Shown: piece by piece, positions 8,901 to 15,623 of the stretch
Numbering within the stretch: the stretch's first letter is position 1
Layout: every line of letters starts with the position of its first letter
Source: a virus
Reading direction: 5' to 3' (one strand)
Virus record (IMG/VR): IMGVR_UViG_3300025646_000425
Location: 1-22,336 of that record
DNA length: 22,336 nucleotides
The notes under the pieces: model-generated
Database searches by the model: none
What the model was told of the DNA's origin: nothing
Seen by the model: only the letters and a program-made list of their open reading frames with translations
Position numbers and translations under genes: made by a program

Positions 8901-11504
8901 TTAGCAGTTGACAACCTCGCACTTAATGGCAACGATATCACATCAACTGATACCAATGGTGATATTAATATTACTCCAGATGGTACAGGTGAAGTTGTTT
9001 TATCAACAGCCGCAGTTAGCGACTTAACAAACAATCGTGTTGTTATTGCTGGTACATCAGGCGCACTTGAAGACGATGCTAACTTCACATACGATGGTAC
9101 AGACTTAACAGTTAACAGTGCAATCGTTGGTGACTTAACAGACAACCGTGTAGTTATCGCTGGTACAAGTGGCGCATTGGAAGATGATGCTAACTTAACA
9201 TACGACGGTACTAACTTAACCACAAATGGTTTAGTTGCTACAACAGGTACAGTTACTACACTTAATGCAGGTACTACAACAAGTGCTACATTAAACAGCA
9301 CAACAGGTAATATCACAACATTAACAAGCACAACAGTTAATGCTGGTACTACAACAAGTGCTACTGTAAATGCTACAACTGGTAACGTTACAACACTTAC
9401 ATCTACAAATGGTGCAGTTACAACATTAGTTGCAACAAACTTCAGTAGTGGTAATGTTGACATCAATGGTGGTGCTATTGACGGCACAAACATTGGTGCC
9501 GCAAGTGCCGGTACAGGTGCATTTACTACACTTGATGCAAGTGCTAACTTAGCAGTTAGTGGTGGTGCATTAATTAACACAGGTCAAAATGCTAACTATG
9601 ATATCAAAGTTAGTGGTGTAAATGATACATCATTAGTTTGGGCACGTAGTGCTAGTGCATACGACGCAGTGTTAATTGGTAACAGTGCTAGTGCAAGTAC
9701 ATTTGTTAGTGGTGCTAAACTACAAATTAACACAACAGACTCTATCTTACTACCAGCTGGTACAACAGCACAGCGTCCAGGTAGTGTTGGCGGTACCGAC
9801 ACAACTGGTATGTTGCGTTATAACACCAGTATTAGTAACCTTGAGTTCTACGACGGCGACAGCTGGAATACAGCAGGTACAACGTTTACTGTTATTGCAA
9901 GTCAGACCTTTGACGGTGATGACTCAACAACAGGCTTTACATTGAGTGAAGCACAAACAACTGCATCATGTATTGTTAGCATCAACGGTGTTGTTCAACT
10001 TCCAAGTACAGCTTACTCTGTAAGTGGTACAACTCTAACATTCACAGAAGCACCAGCAACTGGTGATAAGATTGAAGTTAGAAAGTTAACAACTACACAA
10101 TCTGTTACAGGTACTGCTAGTGCTAACGGTTATGTACAGGTCGCAACAGACGACGACGGTATTAAGTTCTACGCAGGTAGCGGTGCCGCAACATTACGTT
10201 GGACAATTAATACTGACGGTGACTTGATCCCAGCAGGTAATACTACACAAGACATTGGTAGTGCATCATCACAAATTGGTGCAATCTATGTTGCGGGTGG
10301 TACTATCCACTTAGGTGAATTACAACTTAAGGATAACGGTGATAACACACTTGGTATATTCCAAAGTGATGGTTCAACACCAGCTGGTACAGTAGTTAAC
10401 GACTTCGTTACTGGTGCACAAGGTGATGTACGCTTTATGGACGCTGACAGTAGTAACTTTGTTGCATTCCAAGCTCCTGCTACAGTGAGCTCAAATGTAA
10501 CTTGGACACTACCAAGTGCAGACGCTGGTACAAGTGGTTACGCTCTTGTTAGTGATGCCGCAGGCACATTAAGTTGGGCTGCCGCTGGTGCAACTATTAC
10601 CCAAGACGAAGCAACAAATACAAACTTTAACTTGTACTTTGCTTCAACTACTAGTGGTGCATTAACAGCAGTTAAGTACGACACAGATCTAAGCTACAAT
10701 CCAGGCACAGGTAGATTAAATGTTCCGGACTTGGTAGTATCAGGTGATTTAACAGTTAATGGTACAACTACAACAGTTGCAACAACAAACACAGTAGTAA
10801 CCGACAACCTCATCGAACTTAACAACGGTGTGGGAAGTAACGCCAACGACAGTGGTATTGTTATTGAGCGTGGTTCAGAAGGTGACAACGCATTTATGGG
10901 TTGGGACGAAAGTGCCGACTCGTTTATCGTTGGTACAACCACAGCAACTGGTGCAGACACAGGTGACTTATCTATTACTGCTGGTAATATTGCAGTTGCC
11001 CACGTAAATGCAACTGGTTCAATACAAGCTCAAGGTGTTAACCTCAGTAGTAGTATTAATGCCGCATCTGGTACATTTAGTGGTAACGTAACTGCAAGTT
11101 ACTTTGTTGGTACTGCTACACAAGCAATATACGCTGACTTGGCAGAGAACTATCAAGGTGATAAGCAATACGCCGCTGGTACAGTTGTTGAGTTTGGTGG
11201 TGAGCATGAAGTTACTGTTGGTCAAGTTGAAGGTTCAACAAGAGTTGCAGGTATTGTTTCTACAAATCCAGCACACTTGATGAACGGTGGCTTAACTGGC
11301 ACTAACGTAGTTGCAGTCGCACTTACAGGACGAGTACCATGTATGGTAATTGGCCCAGTACGCAAAGGTGATATGATGGTTAGCGCAGGCTTTGGTTATG
11401 CTAAGGCAAGTGCAAATCCAGCAGTTGGTTCAGTTGTTGGTAAAGCTCTCGAAAACTTTGATGGCGACAAAGGCGTTATCGAAGTTGTTGTTGGTAGAGT
11501 TTAA
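6000..11504 (+). CDS. Giant repetitive tail fibre protein, 1834 aa
   Basis: GTG start with AAAAGGAAA upstream. The N-terminus (AVTRIKNNQITDSTITGGKI) is a typical fibre attachment module, followed by a module near residues 40-125 (INDPLVVYNNG ... AWAWDESAGAF). Residues about 237-1090 are Thr/Ala/Asn-rich repeats: a 25-aa unit (VNAGTATAATLNSTSGNVTT) and eight copies of a 37-aa unit (DLTDNRVVIAGTSGALEDDA). Then come an AGMLRYN...LEFYDGDSW module (near 1265), a block near 1483-1570 (SNFVAFQAP ... TLPSADAGTSGYALVSD), a DLTVNGTTTTV ... WDESADSF block (near 1578-1663) and a C-terminal domain at about 1705-1834 (YADLAENY ... RVAGIVSTNPAHLMN ... LTGRVPC ... GKALENFDG). That C-terminal domain is shared with the 499-aa protein and common at the ends of marine T4-like fibres. 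It is probably a long host-recognition fibre. It is a monocistronic unit with its own late promoter and terminator, and no frame disruption is seen. Confidence 0.85.
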   Translation: MAVTRIKNNQITDSTITGGKIASATLTGGLFSPTLSMTSNVTIVGNLTVTGTTSTVSSTNTFINDPLVVYNNGYTGSLSNYSIGMLVNRNLASLADYGSVNMAWAWDESAGAFTAMATTDTGTGITSINNSGWGNVKLGNAEIVSKLTASSMVITTLEATNLAATTLVATNFSSGNAQVSGGYADGFTIGANTAATATFTDVTSSGTATMNTVDAITTTSGTVNSTTGNITTLTSTTVNAGTATAATLNSTSGNVTTLTSTTVNAGTATAATLNSTSANITTLTAPTVNAGTTTTATLNATTGNVTTATAGSLAVSDLTDNRVVIAGTSGELEDDANFTFNGTTLALTAGMDITGDLDVDNINVNGNSITSTDTNGDINITPDGTGDLVLDGLKWPQADGTSNQAIVTDASGQLSFLTVMTDVVQDTTPQLGGDLDVNGNDIVSVSNGDINLTPDGTGEVVLSTAAVSDLTNNRVVIAGTSGALEDDANFTYDGTDLTVNSAIVGDLTNNRVVIAGTSGALEDDANFTYDGTDLTVNSAIVGDLTDNRVVIAGTSGALEDDANLTYDGTTLTTNGLTATDVINTTLVATNFSSANVDVNGGAIDGTTIGAASASTGAFTTLTASGATTLTATTTSTTTGTGALVVSGGVGIAENLNVGGDVTITGDLTVLGDATTFNVSDLTVEDKNIIIANNSADATAADGASISIDLGSDGFANIFYTQVDDSFNFNKNVNLTELTLATLNATAGNITTLSAPNFSSSNVQLTGGYADNVHIGANTAATGTFTTVDATTATVTTVNAGTTTSATLNATTGNVTTATAGSLAVSDLTDNRVVIAGTSGELEDDANLTYDGTNLTTNGLVATTGTVTTLNAGTTTSATVNATTGNVTTISGTTATYTTVNAGTTTSATLNATTGNVTTLTAGSATVSDLTDNRIVIAGTSGALEDDANLTWDGSDMGVTGGVNITGDLAVDNLALNGNDITSTDTNGDINITPDGTGEVVLSTAAVSDLTNNRVVIAGTSGALEDDANFTYDGTDLTVNSAIVGDLTDNRVVIAGTSGALEDDANLTYDGTNLTTNGLVATTGTVTTLNAGTTTSATLNSTTGNITTLTSTTVNAGTTTSATVNATTGNVTTLTSTNGAVTTLVATNFSSGNVDINGGAIDGTNIGAASAGTGAFTTLDASANLAVSGGALINTGQNANYDIKVSGVNDTSLVWARSASAYDAVLIGNSASASTFVSGAKLQINTTDSILLPAGTTAQRPGSVGGTDTTGMLRYNTSISNLEFYDGDSWNTAGTTFTVIASQTFDGDDSTTGFTLSEAQTTASCIVSINGVVQLPSTAYSVSGTTLTFTEAPATGDKIEVRKLTTTQSVTGTASANGYVQVATDDDGIKFYAGSGAATLRWTINTDGDLIPAGNTTQDIGSASSQIGAIYVAGGTIHLGELQLKDNGDNTLGIFQSDGSTPAGTVVNDFVTGAQGDVRFMDADSSNFVAFQAPATVSSNVTWTLPSADAGTSGYALVSDAAGTLSWAAAGATITQDEATNTNFNLYFASTTSGALTAVKYDTDLSYNPGTGRLNVPDLVVSGDLTVNGTTTTVATTNTVVTDNLIELNNGVGSNANDSGIVIERGSEGDNAFMGWDESADSFIVGTTTATGADTGDLSITAGNIAVAHVNATGSIQAQGVNLSSSINAASGTFSGNVTASYFVGTATQAIYADLAENYQGDKQYAAGTVVEFGGEHEVTVGQVEGSTRVAGIVSTNPAHLMNGGLTGTNVVAVALTGRVPCMVIGPVRKGDMMVSAGFGYAKASANPAVGSVVGKALENFDGDKGVIEVVVGRV
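6711..6935 (+). repeat. 75-nt tandem repeat, three copies
   Basis: Copies begin at 6711, 6786 and 6861, each encoding a 25-residue unit starting VNAGT and containing TLN. The first two are most alike and the third has diverged at the protein level (TTTTATLNATTG). Related single units recur downstream near 8390, 8607, 8695, 9265 and 9340. The period keeps the reading frame. Confidence 0.8.
6948..9242 (+). repeat. Eight dispersed copies of the 111-nt unit with larger duplicated blocks
   Basis: Copies of the DLT[DN]NR[VI]VIAGTSG unit begin at 6948, 7404, 7515, 7626, 8475, 8781, 9021 and 9132. The spacings 7404-7515-7626 and 9021-9132 are exactly 111 nt. Larger blocks are also duplicated: about 6861-7008 resembles about 8390-8535, and about 8539-8630 resembles about 9199-9290. 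The whole area reads as an expanded and shuffled fibre shaft. All units are in frame and coding. Confidence 0.8.
7404..7736 (+). repeat. 111-nt tandem repeat, three copies
   Basis: Copies begin at 7404, 7515 and 7626, exactly 111 nt apart, each encoding a 37-residue unit starting DLT and containing NRVVIAGTSGALEDDAN. The first two are nearly identical at the DNA level (GTTGTTATTGCTGGTACAAG is present in both). The third diverges over its last 30 nt or so. Confidence 0.85.
10441..10711 (+). repeat. Shared cassette B, copy in the 1834-aa gene
   Basis: Encodes SNFVAFQAP ... TLPSADAGTSGYALVSD ... QDEATNT ... YFASTTSGAL. The 499-aa gene carries a close copy at about 13549-13815 with mostly synonymous differences. 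This copy holds the only GCWGC pentamer found in the window (10578-10582). Confidence 0.75.
10733..10990 (+). repeat. Shared cassette A, copy in the 1834-aa gene
   Basis: Encodes GDLTVNGTTTTV ... SNANDSGIVIERGS ... WDESADSFIVGTTTATGA. Close copies lie at about 12265-12510 (567-aa gene) and 14002-14250 (499-aa gene). The three-way similarity is clear in protein and in runs of DNA. Confidence 0.75.
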
Positions 11505-11527
11505 TCTAATAACACAGCCTCAAACTA

Positions 11528-11558
11528 TAAAGGGACACTCCGGTGTCCCTTTATTTTT
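11528..11558 (+). terminator. Intrinsic terminator after the giant fibre gene
   Basis: TAAAGGGACAC at 11528-11538 pairs perfectly with GTGTCCCTTTA at 11543-11553 around a TCCG tetraloop and is followed by TTTTT at 11554-11558. It begins 24 nt after the stop codon. An 11-bp stem plus U-tract is a textbook rho-independent terminator and isolates the fibre gene from the next late promoter. Confidence 0.93.
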
Positions 11559-11561
11559 GGC

Positions 11562-11567
11562 TAAATA
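11562..11567 (+). promoter_or_regulatory. Late promoter for the 567-aa fibre gene (GGCTAAATAGT)
   Basis: TAAATA immediately after the terminator and 22 nt before the ATG at 11589. By the T4 rule RNA starts near 11573, giving an approximately 16-nt leader that contains TTGGA as a weak ribosome-binding site. The flank matches the box at 5809. Confidence 0.7.
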
Positions 11568-11588
11568 GTATATAATTGGAATATTTTA

Positions 11589-13292
11589 ATGGCATTAACT
11601 AGACCTAAACTATCACAACTTGATTCCAGCAGTACAGTTTTTACTGATCCGCTATTAGTACTACATCAAGGCGCAACGGCCGCTAATATTGATGTTGGTT
11701 TCTTGTTTAATAGAGCAAACGGGCTAGTTAGTAATGTTGCTCTATACTGGAATGAAACTGACAAAGCGTTCTATACAACATACACAAACTCGGGTGGTGC
11801 TACAGATGCAAACCTTGTCCCTACTACATACGCTAACTTAGTTACTAATGTTCTATCAGCAAATACTATTAGCGTACCAAGTTTTACTACAACTGGTAAT
11901 ATCACAGGTGGTAACTTAATAACCACAGGAACTGTTACTGTTGATAGATTGTCTTTAAGCTCAAGTCAAACAACAGTACCTCCGTTACAGTTAACAGCAA
12001 GCTCGTTGCAGGACGGTGTTGGTGCCCTTAGAATAGATGGTTCACAAGCAGACATATTTTTAAATCCAGCTACCGCTACACATACTACTGTTACTTTTGC
12101 AGTAAACAACGACCAAAGATTAGCCTTTGGTATGGACAACAACAGTGATTTTTATATTACACGAAGAACTGGCGGAAGTTGGTATGACGATACATTAGTA
12201 ATAGACAGAGATAGTGGCCAAGTTGCGTTAGGGTACGACCTATTAGTATCAGGTGATGCAACTGTTAGTGGTAACTTAACAGTAAATGGCACAACCACAA
12301 CAGTTAGTACTACCAACACAGTAGTATCAGACAGTTTAATGGAATTAAACACAGGTGCTGGTAGCAATGCAAACGACTTAGGTTTTATATTTGAACGTGG
12401 TAGCACTGGTGACAATGCCGCAATTATCTGGGACGAATCAGCAGATGCTTTTGTACTAGGTACAACCACAGCAACAGGTGCTAGTACAGGTGACTTAACT
12501 GTTACAGCAGGTGCATTAAGTATTGGATCACTTACACTAGGTGGTACTGCTGTTACAAGCACAGCCGCTGAATTAAATTTACTAGATGGTGTTACTGCTA
12601 CTACAGCAGAGATTAATTACCTAGATGGTGTAACATCAGCAATTCAAACACAGATAGATAACATAAGTTCAGACTTTTATATTGCGGCTGACAATGGATC
12701 CAATGATACATTTACCACCGGACAAACACTTACATTTACTGGTAACACTGGTATAGACACAACAGTAGCAAATAATCAAGTATTCATTGCTCCCGATATT
12801 GGAGTTATTGCTACATTAACAGATGCACAAACACTTACAAACAAAACAATAACATCTCCAACTATTAACACACCAAGTATTAGTGGTAATATTACACTAG
12901 CAGGTAATGTGTTACCAAACCTAAACGAAGTATACAGTTTAGGTACAGCAGACAACAGATTTGCTACATTATTCGTTGCCAACAGCACAATTTATTTAGG
13001 TGATAGCGCACTTAGTTTAATTGGTGGTACACTATATGTTGACGGTACTCCGGTTACTGGTGCAGGAGATGCTTGGCCTGGGTACAATGGCGATTACGAT
13101 CTAGCAAAAGCACTGGCGCAAACTGATTCAGAAACACCGTTTGAAGCAGGTGGAACAGATGCATTTGGAGTAAGCACCTCGCTAGTTTTTGACAATATGG
13201 AGCCTGCAGGGTCAACAGTCACGTTTGATTATGCTGATAGTTACAGTAATGGTATAAAAGACAACTCAGCTGAAGCATACTTAGGTGCATAA
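11589..13292 (+). CDS. Tail fibre protein, 567 aa
   Basis: ALTRPKLSQLDSSSTVFTDP begins a fibre attachment module. Residues about 20-75 (FTDPLLVLHQG ... GFLFNRANG ... LYWNETDKAF) are a divergent copy of the module near residues 40-125 of the 1834-aa protein. Residues about 226-310 carry shared cassette A (GNLTVNGTTTTVST ... WDESADAFVLGTTTATGA). Then come TAAELNLLDGVT and EINYLDGVTSAIQTQID, motifs frequent in phage fibres, and DAQTLTNKTITSPTINTP, another common fibre motif. Unlike its neighbours it lacks the C-terminal YADLAENY domain and ends in a short Asp/Ser-rich tail (DAWPGYNGDYDLAKAL ... NSAEAYLGA). It may need another subunit as its tip. Weak ribosome-binding site; a terminator and late promoter precede it. 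Confidence 0.82.
   Translation: MALTRPKLSQLDSSSTVFTDPLLVLHQGATAANIDVGFLFNRANGLVSNVALYWNETDKAFYTTYTNSGGATDANLVPTTYANLVTNVLSANTISVPSFTTTGNITGGNLITTGTVTVDRLSLSSSQTTVPPLQLTASSLQDGVGALRIDGSQADIFLNPATATHTTVTFAVNNDQRLAFGMDNNSDFYITRRTGGSWYDDTLVIDRDSGQVALGYDLLVSGDATVSGNLTVNGTTTTVSTTNTVVSDSLMELNTGAGSNANDLGFIFERGSTGDNAAIIWDESADAFVLGTTTATGASTGDLTVTAGALSIGSLTLGGTAVTSTAAELNLLDGVTATTAEINYLDGVTSAIQTQIDNISSDFYIAADNGSNDTFTTGQTLTFTGNTGIDTTVANNQVFIAPDIGVIATLTDAQTLTNKTITSPTINTPSISGNITLAGNVLPNLNEVYSLGTADNRFATLFVANSTIYLGDSALSLIGGTLYVDGTPVTGAGDAWPGYNGDYDLAKALAQTDSETPFEAGGTDAFGVSTSLVFDNMEPAGSTVTFDYADSYSNGIKDNSAEAYLGA
12265..12510 (+). repeat. Shared cassette A, copy in the 567-aa gene
   Basis: Encodes GNLTVNGTTTTV ... 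SNANDLGFIFERGS ... WDESADAFVLGTTTATGA, aligned with the copies at 10733 and 14002. Codon-level differences indicate paralogues rather than a very recent duplication. Confidence 0.7.
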
Positions 13293-13295
13293 ATA
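13289..13295 (+). promoter_or_regulatory. Late promoter for the 499-aa fibre gene (GCATAAATAGT)
   Basis: ATAAATA overlaps the TAA stop (13290-13292) of the preceding gene and lies 24 nt before the ATG at 13319. Predicted RNA start is near 13301, followed by AGAGGAAG as a strong ribosome-binding site. Confidence 0.7.
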
Positions 13296-13318
13296 GTAAA
13301 ATAGAGGAAGAATTATAG

Positions 13319-14818
13319 ATGCCTACCGTACTACAACTTAGAAGAGGAACAACTTCACAGAATAATGCGTTCACAGGATCTGCTGGCGAACTTACATTCA
13401 ACACTACTACTGGTTCGGTAAGAGCACACGACGGTACTACTGCTGGTGGTGCTGAAATGATGAAAGCAGATGGTTCAAATTCAGGATCATCAATCAATTT
13501 TGCAGGTGATATACACACAAGTGCGCAGGGTGATGTAAGATTCTTAGATGCTGATAAAAGTAACTTTGTAGCATTTCAAGCACCAAGTACAATATCAGCA
13601 AATGTCACTTGGACACTACCGAGTGCTGATGCTGGTACAAGTGGATATGCTTTAGTTAGTGATTCTGCAGGTACATTGAGTTGGGCCGCGGCAGGTGCTA
13701 CAATTAGCCAAGACGAAGCAACAAATACAGATTTTAATTTATATTTTGCTTCAACTACTAGCGGTGCATTAACCACAGTAAAATATGATACTGGTGTACA
13801 CTACAATCCAAGCACAGGCACATTAACATCAAGTGTTGTTGACGCCACAACTCTTAAAATTGGTAGTACAGCAGTTACAGCAACAGCAACAGAACTTAAT
13901 TATGTAGACGGTGTAACATCAGCGATACAAACACAACTTGATGCCAAAGCACCACTAGCAAGCCCTGCATTAACCGGAACTGCTACTGCTGAGAACTTAA
14001 CACTTAGTGGTGATTTAACAGTTAACGGTACAACTACAACGGTTAACTCAACAAATACAGTAGTAAGCGATAATCTATTAGAGTTGAATAATGGCGCGGC
14101 ATCAAATGCTAATGATAGTGGTATTGTTATTGAACGTGGTTCAACCGGCGACAACGCAATTATTGCTTGGGATGAGTCAGCTGATAAGTTTACAATGGGA
14201 ACAACTACAGCAACCGGTGCAAGTACAGGTGACTTAACTATCACAGCAGGTACACTAGTTCTAAATACAGTTGAATCTGTAACCGGTACATTTAGTGGTA
14301 ACGTAAGTGCAAGTCACGTAACTGTAACTAATAGTGTACAAGCCGCAACTGTTAATGCCGCAACACACACAGGTACGACTGGTACGTTTAGTGGTAATGT
14401 AACTGCTACTTATTTGTCGGGTACAGCAACACAAGCACTATATGCTGACTTGGCAGAGAACTACGAAGCAGATGATAACTATGCACCAGGAACAGTTTTA
14501 ATATTTGGTGGCGAGGCAGAAGTAACAATCGCAACCACAACACACGATACACGAGTAGCAGGTATTGTTAGTACAAATCCTGCTTACTTAATGAATAAAG
14601 AAAATGGTAACACCACCATTGGATTAACAGGTCGTGTACCATGTCAAGTAAAAGGTCCGGTTGATAAAGGAACATTATTAGTAACAAGCGAAACACCAGG
14701 TGTTGCTCAAGCATTAAACGACGCATACTACAAACCAGGATGTGTAATTGGTAAGAGTATGGGCAAAATAGATAACTCTAGTATAGAAGTTATTGAAGTT
14801 GCTGTAGGTCGATTCTAA
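13319..14818 (+). CDS. Tail fibre protein with Mtd-N-like start and C-terminal tip domain, 499 aa
   Basis: The N-terminus PTVLQLRRGTTSQNNAFTGS ... GELTFNTTTGSVRAHDGTTAGG matches the short R-R-G-T ... GE ... HDG-T-GG module found at the start of many phage fibres, including the N-terminal module of the Bordetella phage tropism determinant. Residues about 77-165 carry cassette B (FVAFQAP ... SADAGTSGYALVSD). ELNYVDGVTSAIQTQLDAKA is a standard fibre motif near 195. Cassette A lies near 228-310. Residues about 369-499 form the YADLAENY ... RVAGIVSTNPAYLMN ... GRVPC tip domain shared with the 1834-aa protein. The C-terminal domains differ most in the middle (about residues 435-480), where specificity might vary; that is inference. 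AGAGGAAG ribosome-binding site; own late promoter. Confidence 0.83.
   Translation: MPTVLQLRRGTTSQNNAFTGSAGELTFNTTTGSVRAHDGTTAGGAEMMKADGSNSGSSINFAGDIHTSAQGDVRFLDADKSNFVAFQAPSTISANVTWTLPSADAGTSGYALVSDSAGTLSWAAAGATISQDEATNTDFNLYFASTTSGALTTVKYDTGVHYNPSTGTLTSSVVDATTLKIGSTAVTATATELNYVDGVTSAIQTQLDAKAPLASPALTGTATAENLTLSGDLTVNGTTTTVNSTNTVVSDNLLELNNGAASNANDSGIVIERGSTGDNAIIAWDESADKFTMGTTTATGASTGDLTITAGTLVLNTVESVTGTFSGNVSASHVTVTNSVQAATVNAATHTGTTGTFSGNVTATYLSGTATQALYADLAENYEADDNYAPGTVLIFGGEAEVTIATTTHDTRVAGIVSTNPAYLMNKENGNTTIGLTGRVPCQVKGPVDKGTLLVTSETPGVAQALNDAYYKPGCVIGKSMGKIDNSSIEVIEVAVGRF
13549..13815 (+). repeat. Shared cassette B, copy in the 499-aa gene
   Basis: Counterpart of 10441-10711. At the position where that copy has GCT GCC GCT (Ala-Ala-Ala) this one has GCC GCG GCA, avoiding the pentamer GCTGC. 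Confidence 0.72.
14002..14250 (+). repeat. Shared cassette A, copy in the 499-aa gene
   Basis: Encodes GDLTVNGTTTTV ... SNANDSGIVIERGS ... WDESADKFTMGTTTATGA. Closest by eye to the copy at 10733. Confidence 0.72.
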
Positions 14819-14822
14819 AATA

Positions 14823-14885
14823 CATGGGTGCAAAGCATTTAAACCAAAATACAATAAATACAAATATTAGCGGAGATCACCCATG
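14823..14885 (+). promoter_or_regulatory. Inverted repeat enclosing a late promoter and masking the next start codon
   Basis: CATGGGTG at 14823-14830 is the exact reverse complement of CACCCATG at 14878-14885. The right arm contains the ATG (14883) of the GT42-like gene, next to its AGCGGAG ribosome-binding site. The 47-nt loop contains the late promoter at 14853. RNA entering from upstream could hide the start codon, whereas RNA started in the loop lacks the left arm. Confidence 0.5.
14853..14860 (+). promoter_or_regulatory. Late promoter for the GT42/DUF115-like gene (AATAAATA)
   Basis: AATAAATA followed by CAAAT, 23 nt before the ATG at 14883. Predicted RNA start is near 14866, so the leader would be about 17 nt and contain AGCGGAG. 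Confidence 0.7.
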
Positions 14886-15623
14886 ATTGATATTAAAACA
14901 ATGTACAGATCCTCATACGTAGGCGAAGATATTACATCTACAGCCACTTACGAAAACGGTGTTTGGACATACGAAACAGACAACATTACAAACTCATTAA
15001 GCAATGATCGATCTGGTAAAATTGCAGTGGTCGTTGGCAATGGACCTTCGAGAAGGGTGTGGGAAAGAAAATTTGGTGGACTAGCCAAAATTAGAAGAAA
15101 CCCACAACTACAAATGTATGGATGTAACGCAGGTTACAGAGATTTCAAGTATGACTACTTAGTAGTAACAGGTACAAAAATTGCCGCAGAAATTGCAACT
15201 ACAAGCTACCCAGATGGAACAGTTTGCTATGCTAACATTGAAAGCATTTTATCCCACCCAGGTAAGTATCACCTAGTACCACAAAACCCACGATGGGACG
15301 CAGGCTCAATGGCCGCATACCTAGCCGCATTTGATGGACACGCAAAAGTCTATCTATTAGGCTTTGATGGTATTGACACTCCTAACTACAATATGAATTA
15401 CTATGCTGGTACCAACGGTTACAACCCAACCGGTGACAGCGCCGCTAGTGATGTATTCTGGGGTAAAGCAATGGGACAAGTCTTTGCCAAGTATCCACTT
15501 GTAGACTTTGTCTATGTTAATGAAACAGGTAAAGGTTACATGCCACTACCATATCGTGTATCATCAAACTTACGTAGAATCAACTACGATGGTATGGTAA
15601 AAGAGTGCGATCTATATCGATAG
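14883..15623 (+). CDS. Rossmann-like protein resembling GT42/DUF115 glycan enzymes, 246 aa
   Basis: Residues 47-57 (IAVVVGNGPSR) form a strand-loop like the nucleotide-binding GNGPS motif of GT42 sialyltransferases and of the DUF115/MptE-like proteins that modify flagella. YGCNAGYRDFKYDYLVV near 80-97 matches the next segment of that fold (a short N-containing turn, then a strand). DAGSMAAYLAAF near 139-150 and KVYLLGFDGID near 154-164 match the later helix-strand pair. The family call rests on motif order only. The protein is soluble, with no signal peptide. It sits among late structural genes with its own late promoter, so it may modify virion or host glycans; this is inference. Its 3' end overlaps the opposing Nudix gene by 44 nt. 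A nucleotide-binding enzyme of other specificity is possible. Confidence 0.55.
   Translation: MIDIKTMYRSSYVGEDITSTATYENGVWTYETDNITNSLSNDRSGKIAVVVGNGPSRRVWERKFGGLAKIRRNPQLQMYGCNAGYRDFKYDYLVVTGTKIAAEIATTSYPDGTVCYANIESILSHPGKYHLVPQNPRWDAGSMAAYLAAFDGHAKVYLLGFDGIDTPNYNMNYYAGTNGYNPTGDSAASDVFWGKAMGQVFAKYPLVDFVYVNETGKGYMPLPYRVSSNLRRINYDGMVKECDLYR

Noticed and set aside
6711-9300. CRISPR-like regularly spaced repeats
   Set aside because: The repeats are in-frame coding units of 75 and 111 nt without unique spacers of constant length and without cas genes.
6545-9580. Several long open frames on the minus strand opposite the giant fibre gene (up to 298 codons)
   Set aside because: They are shadows of a repetitive Thr/Ala/Asn/Val codon pattern: low-complexity Val/Ala/Pro/Ser translations, no ribosome-binding sites, and repeats mirroring the sense gene.
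10578-10582. The lone GCTGC as evidence of recent foreign DNA in cassette B
   Set aside because: One site is too little. The surrounding sequence is homologous to the neighbouring fibre copy and has the same composition.
13319-14818. Diversity-generating retroelement suggested by the Mtd-N-like start
   Set aside because: No reverse transcriptase, template repeat or C-type lectin variable region is visible in the window. The N-terminal module is common to many ordinary fibres.
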